A model generated the notes under the pieces. It made no database searches. It saw nothing but the letters and a program-made list of their open reading frames with translations, and was not told the origin of the DNA. Positions 1-8,950 of a stretch of DNA of 64,000 nt are shown one piece after another. The position numbers and the translations under genes are program-made. Position 1 is the first letter of the stretch, and each line of letters starts with the position of its first letter. Source of the stretch: Pelomyxa schiedti (taxonomy: Eukaryota > Evosea > Pelobiontida > Pelomyxidae); assembly GCA_020536535.1 (NCBI GenBank), contig JAHLWZ010000871.1:1-64000 (forward strand), given 5' to 3'.

Positions 1-117
1 GTTTATTGTTATGTTACGCACCAGATCTTCGGCTGGTGGTGTGCTCATTCGATCCGGGGTCGCGTGTTTATTTTGTTGTTTTTTTTCCCCTTTTCGTGCG
101 GGCTACGCACCACCCTT
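1..117 (+). repeat. Inverted repeat, left copy (cut by window start)
   Basis: These 117 bases recur as an exact reverse complement at 2475-2591, including an 8-T homopolymer. The right copy matches up to the window edge, so the true unit may extend beyond position 1. The inner edge is sharp: the two copies diverge after position 117. The unit carries a TGGTGCGTA-type 9-mer near both ends (on the minus strand) and an ACCACC stretch that can pair with it. I see no transposase inside it. It is either a member of an interspersed repeat family or the terminal inverted repeat of a mobile segment. Confidence 0.9.
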
Positions 118-750
118 CGGCGTCATCACAAAAATCACCATGTGTGATAATAGAAATGCGTATTTTGGGGATAAGTTTAAATAACTGCTTGCAAGTTTCC
201 TCCACTTGAGCACGCACCTTAAAAATATTAAAGAAAACCCACCGAAGTTTGGGGAAAAAAAAAGAAAAAAGGAATTTCAAGTACTTCTTCAAGATAGCAA
301 TACATTGACCCAGTGGTGTCAAAAGAGACTGACATAGAACGTAAGAAGGGTAATAACGGTAGCGAAAGGAAGTTGCTTACAACAAACGTCAACGCCGTTG
401 GAGGGGTCGGCATCCAAAAAGCTGGCAACCATTTCGTCCCTCTTTGTCCTCTGCGACGTAGAAAGAAGGTGGTCGTCAGGGCACGCGGCCATCGTGGCCT
501 TGGGCATCGCAGTTGGTTTAGTTACGTCAGCAGCAGCGGATTTCGTCGCGGCGTCAGTTTCGACGGTCGGCGTTGTGGTCGAAGTTGACGGCGATGCCGT
601 TGGCGCGGGAGACGTCGCTGTAGAAGAATCTCCGGGAGCGGACGCGATAGTAGGCAGCGTAGATCCGTCGGCTGCTGTAGGGGGCGTAGCGGCCGTAGTT
701 GCCGTAGATCTCGTGTCGCCTGGCTTCTTGCCCGCTCCCTTCTTCTTCAT
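118..750 (-). CDS. VWA-domain protein, 5' part only
   Basis: Three exons can be read on the minus strand: 750-381, 328-285 and 217 to about 118. Joining them gives a Lys/Thr/Ala/Pro-rich N-terminal stretch of about 90 residues and then a von Willebrand factor A core. The hydrophobic strand DVCFSF leads into a MIDAS motif DTTGSM, followed by a helix (EEVRAQVEETCKQLF) and the strand ISIITHGDFCDD. This DTTGSM plus HGD pattern is typical of the VWA domain in protist VwkA/alpha-kinase-associated proteins. The frame then runs into the 117-bp inverted repeat and the window edge. Either the repeat lies in an intron (a GTGATG donor sits just before it) or it truncates the gene. Partner domains cannot be seen. 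The gene is transcribed divergently from the aminotransferase, with starts 255 bp apart. Confidence 0.7.
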
Positions 751-1005
751 GTGTCGTTTTTTCGGTTTTTGGTTGTTTTGTGAGTCCTTTCATAGAAGTT
801 CCCGCATTCTCACTCCTTTCCAATTCCAGACACTGACAACTGCAAATCGGAGATACTGAGGGTGTCTCCTTCCCCGGTCCACTCCCTCGTAGGATCCTCT
901 TTCCGTGCTTAGGTAACTGTCCTACAGTCTCAGGAATCCTAGAGCCTCCGGGTTTTGGGTGAACACCTTTCCGGGAACGAGAAAATAACAAAAAAAAACC
1001 CCCCA

Positions 1006-2265
1006 ATGAGTGCCTTTTCGGCCGAAGTTAGGCGGCACTTCCCTGCTCTTTCGCGCCCTTGCGTCTTCTTCGACAACCCAGCAGGTACGCAGGTGCCGCG
1101 CCACACCATCGACGGCATCACCCGCTACCTCGTCGACACCAACGCCAACCACGGCGGCGTGTTCGCCACCTCTGTCGCCAGCGACGCCTCGGTCCGCCGC
1201 GCGCGCCAGGCCGCGGCCGACTTCCTCAACGCGCCGTCGGCCGACGACATCGTCCTGGGGCCCAACATGACGACGCTGACCTACCGCCTCGCCCGCGAGC
1301 TCGCCGCCCTCGTGTCCCCCGGCGACGCCGTCGTCGCCACGCGCCTGGACCACGACGCCAACGTCAGCCCGTGGGCGGCGCTGGCGGCCGAGCGCGGCGC
1401 CCGCCTGGTCCTGGTGCCCTTCGACCCCGCCACGGGCCTGCTCGACATGGGCGAGATGCGCCGCGTGTGCCGGGCGCTGCGCCCCCGCATCGTCGCGGTC
1501 GGCTACGCCTCCAACTCGCTGGGGACCGTCAACCCCGTCGCGGAGGTCGTCGCGGCCGCGCGGGAGGCCGGCGCCGTCACGTGGGTCGACGCCGTGCAGT
1601 GGGCGCCGCACGGGCCCATCGACGTGCAGGCCCTGGGCTGCGACTTCCTCGTGTGCTCGGCGTACAAGTTCTTCGGGCCGCACGTCGGCGTGCTGTGGGG
1701 CCGGCGCGAGCTGCTGGGCGGCCTGGCCATGGCGCACAAGGTCAGGCCCGCGTCCAGCGACCCGCCCGAGAAGTTCGAGACCGGGACCAACAACTACGAG
1801 GGCATATCGGGCCTCGGGGGCGCCTTTGAGTACCTCAGGTGGGTGGGGCAGACCTTCGGGGCCGAGTTCGCGCCGCAGCTCACGCAGTTCACTGGGGACA
1901 GGCTGCTGTTCAAGCAGGCGATGCTCGCCATCAGGAAGCACGAGACCGCGCTGTGCAGCGAAATCCTGGCCATGCTCAAGTCGGTCAAGGGAGTTCGCGT
2001 GTATGGCCCGGAGGACCCAAGCTTACGCGTTCCCACATTCTCGTTCACGATGGAGGGGAAGTCATCGCTGCAGGTGGCACGGCAGCTGGCAGATAGGGGG
2101 ATTTATGTGTGGTCTGGGAACTTCTATGCCCCTGGTGTTACGGAGGCACTTGGACTGGAGACTGAGGATACTGGGCTTGTTCGCGTTGGGGCTGTGCACT
2201 ACAACACATTGGAGGAAGTCAGGCAACTTGGGGTTGCTCTTTCCGCTATTTCCGGTTCCTCCTAG
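1006..2265 (+). CDS. Class V aminotransferase (cysteine-desulfurase-like), intronless and GC-rich
   Basis: An uninterrupted 419-residue PLP enzyme. The start at 1006 (MSAFSAEV) is preferred to 955, because the upstream codons translate an A/C-rich leader. Fold type I motifs are present: an N-terminal FFDNPAG segment, the cofactor Asp in WVDAVQWAPHG (D195, with H202 nearby) and the Schiff-base lysine K221 in SAYKFFGPH. The segment where SufS/CsdA enzymes carry the persulfide Cys reads WSGNFYAPG and has no Cys. The protein therefore belongs to the desulfurase-like group rather than being a proven sulfur donor, and its substrate is unknown. The body has far higher G+C and stronger C/G third-position bias than neighbouring genes, and it lacks introns while nearly every neighbour has several. 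This suggests acquisition from bacteria, although GC drift cannot be excluded. It lies inside the inverted-repeat pair. Confidence 0.88.
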   Translation: MSAFSAEVRRHFPALSRPCVFFDNPAGTQVPRHTIDGITRYLVDTNANHGGVFATSVASDASVRRARQAAADFLNAPSADDIVLGPNMTTLTYRLARELAALVSPGDAVVATRLDHDANVSPWAALAAERGARLVLVPFDPATGLLDMGEMRRVCRALRPRIVAVGYASNSLGTVNPVAEVVAAAREAGAVTWVDAVQWAPHGPIDVQALGCDFLVCSAYKFFGPHVGVLWGRRELLGGLAMAHKVRPASSDPPEKFETGTNNYEGISGLGGAFEYLRWVGQTFGAEFAPQLTQFTGDRLLFKQAMLAIRKHETALCSEILAMLKSVKGVRVYGPEDPSLRVPTFSFTMEGKSSLQVARQLADRGIYVWSGNFYAPGVTEALGLETEDTGLVRVGAVHYNTLEEVRQLGVALSAISGSS

Positions 2266-2474
2266 TAGTAGAATTCTTTAGGATTCCGCATAATGCCAAC
2301 AGGACACGACCATACAAGTTCTTGTTTTCCTCCTTGTTTGGTTTAATTTGCTTTGTTATTGAGAACCTAAGTCAGAGCATCTCACACTTCCTGATGTATT
2401 TTGGTTGGTGTTACCGTTCGCGAAAAAAAACCGCTAAGGGAAAAAAAAAATCAAAAAATTATAAACCAGAAACA

Positions 2475-2591
2475 AAGGGTGGTGCGTAGCCCGCACGAAA
2501 AGGGGAAAAAAAACAACAAAATAAACACGCGACCCCGGATCGAATGAGCACACCACCAGCCGAAGATCTGGTGCGTAACATAACAATAAAC
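2475..2591 (-). repeat. Inverted repeat, right copy
   Basis: An exact 117-bp reverse complement of 1-117. It lies between the stop of the aminotransferase gene (2265) and the first recognisable PH-domain exon (2743). Outside the match the sequences differ: the inner flank here is ...GAAACA, against ...GCCGA at the left copy, and I see no target-site duplication. The remaining non-coding sequence at 2266-2742 is otherwise A/T-rich, with a TACTAAC branch site at 2715-2721 belonging to the next gene. Confidence 0.9.
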
Positions 2592-2742
2592 AAACACGTA
2601 CCCATGCACTACTTGCGTGGGCAACACACCGCTTTTTCTTTTTGCGTTTCGTCGTTTTTGAGTTCGTAGTTGTGTGGGTATTGTGTGTTGGGCTTTTTTT
2701 TTCCCCCCCGTCTAGTACTAACAAACAACCCCCATTCATTAG

Positions 2743-3576
2743 ATCGTGAAAGGCTGGCTTGTAAAACTAGGCGCTATCCACAAAACGTGGAAAAAAAGGT
2801 GGTTCACCAACACGGCCTCTGAGCCATACATACTAGCCTACTACACAGATGAAACTTGTCGAGTGAAGAAGGTTACACAAATTACTTTCGTAATTGGCTC
2901 TTTGCCAACGTTCTCTTTGGCAGGGCCAAGTATCACTTCGAGAGGTTTATTCATTTAGAATTACTGTGGAGAACAAGGACAAGGGCGATAAGCAACGAAC
3001 GCAAATCTCTCTATCCACTCACGATAGGGATTGGAAAATGCGTGCTGACGGGGATAAGGCTGGGGAGCTCTGGACGGCTGGGTAAGACAATATCATACAG
3101 AATTTTGTGCAGTTTATAATTTTGCATTCCAGAATCAATAAGTTGATGCAACAGGTGGTAAAAGAACGCAAAAAACCAGATGACCCCAAGCCGGCTGGTG
3201 CAACCACTACCACTCCTGCTACCACAACTTCTACACCTTCAACAACATCAACAACTCCAGCCACAACTACACCCACACCAGCACCGCCAACAGAGTTATA
3301 TGCTACTGCTATAGCCTCGTACACATCCACAAATTCTGTATGTAATTTATGTGTTTACTGTTTGTTTATCACTTCCTCTCTTTTTTTTGTCCTATGTGTT
3401 ATTTTTTTCCCTTCGACGCTAACCAGACGCAGAATGAATTGTCTTTCCAGCGTGGTGACAGGCTCAAAATTATTGATAAAGAGGACCAAGACGGTTGGTG
3501 GGCTGCAGAATTCAATGGCCAAAGAGGGTACGCTCTTAAAAACGTTATTTTCTCCGTCGAATTTACAACAAAATAG
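2743..3576 (+). CDS. PH-SH3 domain protein
   Basis: Exons are read at 2743-2871, 2924-3081, 3133-3337 and 3427-3576, and all phases fit. Residues 1-105 form a pleckstrin-homology domain: KGWLVKLG, then WKKRWFTN, strands ending in YSFRITVEN, and the invariant C-terminal Trp region DRDWKMRADGDKAGELW. A linker of about 40 residues follows, almost entirely Thr/Pro/Ala, and then a C-terminal SH3 domain (ELSFQRGDRL...DGWWAAEFNGQRGYALKNVI) with the WW and G-Y-(A/V)-(L/P)-x-N signatures. This architecture suggests a phosphoinositide-binding membrane adaptor that binds Pro-rich partners. The 3' splice site at 2742 has a perfect TACTAAC branch site 21 nt upstream, so a short 5' exon lies before it. An ATG at 2604 is one candidate, so the true start is unresolved. 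Confidence 0.8.
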
Positions 3577-3730
3577 GTGGGTTTCCTCTTTTTATGTCAC
3601 ATTGGATACCAAGTAGTGGGTTGGGTTGTATAACATTGAAAAACAAAAACAAGTAAATATTTTTGTTCCTTGTCCAAACACAAATTTGTCTTTCCAAAAC
3701 GTGTCTATTTTAAATTTCTGGGTAAGTGAC

Positions 3731-4676
3731 TCACGGGTTATTTTGTGCTGTATGCGCACAATCCGCAAATGCACGGACGGTCCAGGGTGCGGTCGAGGAA
3801 TCACGCCAAAAATGAGACACCGCACAGTATCCCGGAGTATCTTCAACAGGCTTCCCTGCAAGTTTCTCTGAAATGGACTGGAATCCATATCTTGGTTGAA
3901 GTGAGTACAAGAGGCCAGGGGTACAAAAAGTTACCCATGGGTGACAAGTATCAGGCAGGGAGCCGGCGGCTTGGATAATAGTGCATCAACTGTGTCCTTG
4001 AATCGCTGCCAGAACACCGGTCTGGCTTCAGGGTAGGTAGGAAAGTCATGTACAGACACATATGTGGTATCCACAAGCCGTGTAGGGTCAGCCGGAAGTG
4101 CCGGCAAACCACATTCGGAAATTACACTTGACATGATTGCAGGAACCTGCACCACTGGAAGCATTCTAGGTTGACAGGTGAATTCATATCCCTCACGCAA
4201 GCCCTCCGCCAATCCATTCTCTATACGTATAGGAATTCCCAGTTTAGCCGCGATTGGTGATGCAGTCTTGAGAGAATAAGTAATACGAAGCAACCATGGC
4301 CGCAAACATTCACATATTAATTTCACGCTTTATTCCACTGGCAGTCCCACCCTCCCACAATCCAGGTAGGTACCTGTATCGTGCGGAGAAAAGGGGAGCA
4401 CAAAATAGCGGCGGCGGCAGGGGTCGCGTCCGCCCCCCCTTCGGGGTATCCTACGGCTATGCCCAGGCCCCCAGTGATCGACTGGGAGGCTATGCGGGCG
4501 CCAGTGGCGTGGGCCAGAAGCATGCCTGAGTACGTGAGAGGGGGGTCGTGCCTCGTGTCTGCGTGGGTGTCGGGCCACGTCGGGTCCACGTAGTCCTGCC
4601 TCTCTCCGTGCCTAACTACCCACACCTCGTGGACCTCGCATCCCGTTCCTGTTTGTGCTGGAGTGTGTGACTTCAT
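3731..4676 (-). CDS. Histidine phosphatase superfamily (phosphoglycerate-mutase-like) protein
   Basis: Three exons: 4676-4374, 4266-3945 and 3890-3731, with a TGA stop at 3731. The N-terminal RHG motif (VWVVRHGER) supplies the phospho-acceptor His. It is followed by DPPLTYSG and SPFLRTIQTA, with the conserved second-block Arg. A central Glu-rich helix region (IRIENGLAEGLREG) follows, and the C-terminal LVTHGYG carries the second catalytic His. The order and spacing (about 260 residues) match the branch of the family that includes UBASH3/Sts-type phosphatases and many protist phosphatases, rather than glycolytic mutase. There is no UBA or SH3 domain. The substrate cannot be deduced. The start ATG at 4676 has only a short leader before the RHG strand, as usual for this family. 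Confidence 0.85.
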
Positions 4677-5144
4677 TTTACTGTTCGTTGTTGTGTTGTG
4701 TCGCGGGGTACTGGACTTTGGACCTCTGGAGGCTTAAAGGGCAGGGGAAACGGTTCCCAGAAACCTGCAACTTTTTCTTTTTCCGTCATCCCCTGTACAC
4801 AGTGTACTACTTGGACAATTTCTCTTCTGCACATAAAAGCTCAGGGCACTGTCCCTCACAAGTATTACCAAAGAGCAACGCCTCAGCTTGCTTTGGAAAG
4901 TCTCCGTTTGGTTTTTCATGTCAGGTGATAGACCTCGCCATCGTTTTGTGGGCTCACAGCCAAAAGTTTGGAACCAAACGGGAAACGCCTCTCTGGGAAA
5001 CAATTTTGTTTGTTGTGACTATGTTTTCCAAGTGGCGGGTGTTGACAGCCACCACATCACAACAAACAAAATTTTTTTTTGTCAAAGCAACGGTGGAAGG
5101 TGGGTGTTTGGTGTTTAGACAGCCTTGACAGACACTCAAATCAT
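4677..5144. other. Intergenic stretch with a compound hairpin
   Basis: This stretch lies between the phosphatase start and the RPS15 stop, both on the minus strand. Open frames exist on both strands but none shows a family signature. The clearest structure is a perfect 17-bp inverted repeat (5002-5018 pairing with 5057-5073) enclosing a second stem, GTGGC 5032-5036 with GCCAC 5048-5052. A run of nine T follows the outer arm. It may be a fold-back element, a structured RNA or part of the RPS15 3' UTR. Confidence 0.5.
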
Positions 5145-5927
5145 TTACTTCAGAGGGATAAACCGAGAGCTGTGGGTGGCTATTGGAACGAATCAGTAAA
5201 TCAAAATACATAACACAAAAAGAGGGGTAATACGGACCTCCAATTCCAGGTCGGCCGTGGCGGACGGGCTTGTATGTGATGGAGAACTCACCAAGGTAGT
5301 GGCCAATCATCTCAGGCTTGATTTCGACCTGGTTGAAGGTTTTGCCGTTGTGAACGCCAACAACGCTGCCAATCATTCCTGGCAGAATGACCTTATCGCG
5401 GCAATGTGTGTTGATGCATTTGGGCTTCTCGCCTACTGCCAAATGCAGTTTCTAAGATTTGTAAGGAAGAACTTAGAGAATATATTAGGGAGGCACTATT
5501 AAGGACATATATAAATAATAAAAGTCTGGTAATACTTACAGAATTGTGAAGTTTCTTGCTGAGTTGAATGTGTTTGTGCTTAACACCGCGGGTGCGGGAG
5601 CGGCGTTGTCGTGCATTGAGAAGTTGGTAAACAGCGGATTCTTTCATTTCCAAGAGGTGCTCAAGGTCCACCCCTCTGAATTCGAATTTCTTGAAGGACC
5701 TCTTCTTGAGCTCACGCGCTTCGCGTGACTAACCACATGGAAAAAGGTCAGATAACTAGCAACGTAAAAACAGGAAAATCGAACGTAACAAAAAAAAAAA
5801 AAAACGCGTAAATACGAGGGGAAAAGAAAAAAAAAAGAGAGAGATGTACTTCGGCTTCGGTCATAGGGACAGCTGCGGCGGTTTCGGTGGCGGCAGGCGC
5901 CTCAGATGCAGGTGTCGTGTCTGTCAT
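5145..5927 (-). CDS. RPS15: 40S ribosomal protein uS19 (RPS15)
   Basis: Four exons: 5927-5850, 5728-5540, 5451-5238 and 5179-5145. An Ala/Thr-rich N-terminal extension is followed by the uS19 core: [13 protein letters not shown], a basic RQRR segment, [15 protein letters not shown], the near-invariant [14 protein letters not shown] and [13 protein letters not shown] tiny last exon encodes [10 protein letters not shown] and the stop, as in cytosolic eukaryotic S15. The protein sits at the head of the 40S subunit near the decoding site. One intron 3' end can be placed at either of two AG dinucleotides. The choice giving [11 protein letters not shown] keeps phase and agrees with the family. The start at 5927 (MTDTTPAS) is preferred over the in-frame ATG at 5966 but is not certain. 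Confidence 0.95.
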
Positions 5928-6281
5928 TTTCCTATCGTGCGAAAATAGGCGAGGTGCTGTGGGCACGCGACGGAAAAATACGCTACGAGGGCTGGCGGAA
6001 ATTTAAACAGGAAGAGATCCAAAGGGGAGAAAAAAAAAGGGTAGAACTCTGACGCAATTTCACACTTGTTCTTCGTTTTAGCCCTTTAGACTTAGACGTT
6101 TCGATTAGAACTGTTGAAGTTCAAGTGGGGGTTCTGCTAAGTGCAAGTGTGAACTTTCCAACAGAGCGTGTAAGTCTTGTTCGGTTAATATCTTTCTGTT
6201 TGGGCAGCTGAACAATGGATTTTCGGTTTTCCCGTTGATCAGCGGTGGCATGTTTCGCCATCAGAAACGTAACCATTTCAA

Positions 6282-7310
6282 ATGGTTCAGACGAGTTCCT
6301 TTCCGTTAGAAACCAAAATTACAAACAAAATACCCATGTCTACTGGTCAGTGCCTCCACCAACATCGCAGGAACACGGGTACCCAACAAGAACAAGGAGA
6401 ATGCGAACTGAGCTTGGAAATGCTTGTTCCTGCTGGATTCTACGAGAATTTCTGGTGGAGCCAAGAGGACAACATGTGGATACCAAGGAAAAGGAACGCC
6501 CCCGACAGAATTATGGAGGGTCTTTTTCTTGGAGATGAGGAGGACGCTTTCGACCATGAAGTATGCCCATTGTAGCTCACTTTTCTTTTTATAACTGTAG
6601 GAAAAGGTTTTGGATGAATTGGACATAACACACGTGCTTTCAGTCATGGAAATCGATGATATGGATACCCACCTTTCCCATTTTGATCCGTCTGTAATTG
6701 TCAAAGCAATATCGTGTGTATATCCTCCCATATTCAATACAGAGAAAAACAAGTTATCCTTCTTGAATAACTCGAGGTTGTAAACAGAATTCCGGATATG
6801 CCTACAGCAGACTTGTCACAGTATTTTGACAAGGCCATTACCTTTATAGGACAGGCGATACGCGGAGGTGGGAATGTGCTAGTTCACTGTGTATGGGGAA
6901 TGAGCCGAAGTGCTACCGTTGTGATTGCCTACATAATGTATACTCTCGGGGTTGGATTCCACACCGCTCTGAGGTGTGTTCAGCTATGCCGGCCAATTGT
7001 ATTCCCGAACCTGGGGTTTGCCAAGCAATTGGTGAAGTTTGGAAACCGGAGGAGAGTAACAAACCTCCGAATTTCAACAGAAACTATCACAACGATTGCG
7101 GCACCAGAGGAACCCATAAGTTTGTACTATTCCGGAGTAGCTCTGCCCCACTACGACAACCAGACTCAGTTCACTCTCACAAAGCAGGATTGCACCAACA
7201 ATCATCCCACAATCTCCAACCAACACATCGCGGCGGCATCGTCCTCTGCACCAGAGGCCTCGAACCGCCAACAAAATTCTCCTCCAACCAACGACTCTGT
7301 GCACTGCTGA
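6282..7310 (+). CDS. Dual-specificity protein phosphatase
   Basis: Exons 6282-6560, 6601-6717 and 6777-7310. After an N-terminal segment of about 75 residues without a known domain, the protein shows the DSP fold. IMEGLFLGDEEDAFD opens it, ITHVLSVMEI is the central strand, and IPDMPTADLSQYFDKAITFI carries the general-acid Asp. The catalytic loop VHCVWGMSRSATVV fits HCxxGxxRS, with Cys nucleophile and Arg. The C-terminal 90 residues are Asn/Ser/Thr/Pro-rich and lack a domain. It is an atypical DSP/MKP-like phosphatase without a visible MAPK-docking rhodanese domain. The 5' flank 5928-6281 (about 354 bp) holds no gene I can support. The in-frame ATG at 6336 is an alternative start. Confidence 0.88.
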
Positions 7311-7454
7311 GACAGGTATTTTGTACTAGTTAATTTTGTCAATTTTGAGCTTCAAAATGATAAATTATGTTTTCGTTTCGTTCCTTTTTCCGGTAAAACC
7401 CACCGTTTCAACAGCCAGTGTACAAAAAAACCGAGTCTTTTTTTTTTCCTTCTC

Positions 7455-8950
7455 CTAACTTTTGTTGGTTGGGCTTCGGCGCTGTTCTGTTGGCGTTGGT
7501 GGCGAATCTACACGGCGGAGGGACGACGCCAGCGTCGGGGCAGCTCTCGTGGCCGCGGTCGTAGTTGCTACGAGGCTCGCTGCCGTTGTTGGGGCGGCTC
7601 TCGTGTCGGTTGTCGTTGTTGACGACAACGGAGTTGGCGGCGCAGGCGTCGGCGACGGAGTCGGCGTTGTGGTGTTGATGGCGGAGGTCGTTGACGCGGC
7701 GACGATTTCGTTGAATCTGGGAAGAACCGGCGGCTGGGATGCGGATTGTGGGATGGTGGTGGGCGTGGTGGTTGTGTAGAAGTCACGCCGAGTGTACAAA
7801 GTACTGGGCGTTTGAAATCGCTGAATTTGTTGCGGTGGTTGTTGTTGTTGTTGTTGCTGGAGCAGCTTGAGTTGGAAGTGTTCTTCATCCATCAAGTTGT
7901 TGTATTCTACTTCTTCATCTTGTTCTTCCTCTGCTTCGTTGGGGAGTTGGTGTGGTGGGGGATGATAAAGCGGCGGAGGGGGTGTGAAGAGAACCGGCTG
8001 TGGTGGGGGAAACAGTAGGGAGCTAGGGGGTGTGGACAGTATTACCGGCAGTGGAACTTTCACTTGATGCGGGGAAAGCGGGGGTGGAGCCAAAATTCCA
8101 GTGGTTTCCGGTGAGGGTTGTTGTGGCTCGGAACTGGGCTTCGGCCGCTTTTGTGCCTTGTGGTGGCTTGTGGACTTGGAGGAAATTAGCCGGTGCTGAC
8201 TATAAACTGTTGTAAAGGTAAGTGTGATTTCCAATTAACCTTTGTTACTCACATTTTGTCTTATGCATGCGGGATAGTAAGTCGAAAGTTGAAGACCTTG
8301 GAGGGGGATTACAGAGTCCAGTGACTACCAGTGTGATGCTGGAATTTATGTGATCTCTAAGTGGAGTTAGTATTATGTCCACATACTAGTAAAAATCTAG
8401 CAATACCTGGATGAACTGCAATTTGATCGACAACTATCAAATGTAAACATCTCAGAGTCATCATCCATGACTTGTGGAACGAGATCACTGGAAGTTGACA
8501 CTGTTATCAGAGGAACTTTGAATGTAGAACATCGCGAACACGTAAGTGGCTCTTTTTCCATGTTAAGATTTCAGAAGCTACATCCTGCAAACCGTTTGAG
8601 TCGGGCGGACAGCATATGGAATTTATTCCAGCATTGTAAACCATTTCGTCAGTAATACGATTAGCTGCCCTCCAACCAGCAAGGAAGATTACAGACACCT
8701 AAGGTTTAAAAAAAAAAAACCAAAAAATGAATTAGACAACACTGTATCCAACCAGAAAATCAAAATAACACACCGAGAAAGGCTGGTTTCGAAATATCTT
8801 GTATGCTGACAATACCACAACTACAGGCTGCTGTACCGTTGGTGTACCCGGCACACTCCCGTTTCTTGGTCTGTTGATATCCCCGGTCGTATTACGACTG
8901 TTGCCACTACTCCTGCCAGTCCCTTTTGCCCTTCCTGCTGACGGCCGCAT
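7455..8950 (-). CDS. Pro/Thr-rich protein of unknown function
   Basis: A spliced minus-strand gene starting at 8950 (MRPSAGRAKGTG) with at least six exons. A TACTAAC branch site precedes the exon that reads DHINSSITLVVTGL. The N-terminal 60 residues are basic and Gly/Ser/Asn-rich, and a folded-looking middle follows (VSVIFLAGWRAANRITDEM... and TFDLLSRMHKTKFYSQHRL). The last exon (8215-7455) encodes about 250 residues of Pro-rich sequence, then an acidic EEEQDEEVEYNN patch, a Q8 run and a long Thr/Ala/Pro tail. I recognise no domain. The composition suggests a nuclear or scaffold protein, but that is only an impression. The long plus-strand ORF opposite the last exon is a compositional shadow. 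The gene converges on the phosphatase gene, 144 bp apart. Confidence 0.55.

Noticed and set aside
922-1941. A 339-residue minus-strand ORF, and a 256-residue plus-frame ORF, over the aminotransferase
   Set aside because: Both are open only because the gene is so GC-rich. Their translations are Arg/Ala/Gly-rich without any motif, while the main frame carries the PLP signatures.
2478-2557. tRNA-like fold in the inverted repeat (GGTGGTG pairing with CACCACC 80 nt apart)
   Set aside because: There is no consistent T-stem, D-arm or anticodon stem, and the TTCGA-like element is not flanked by pairing arms.
4655-5128. 157-residue plus-strand ORF in the RPS15-phosphatase gap
   Set aside because: No domain, a Cys/Phe-rich random look, and it crosses the hairpin. 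It is kept only as unexplained sequence.
7462-7779. Plus-strand Val/Gly-rich ORF
   Set aside because: It is the antisense shadow of the Thr/Ala/Pro tail of the minus-strand gene.
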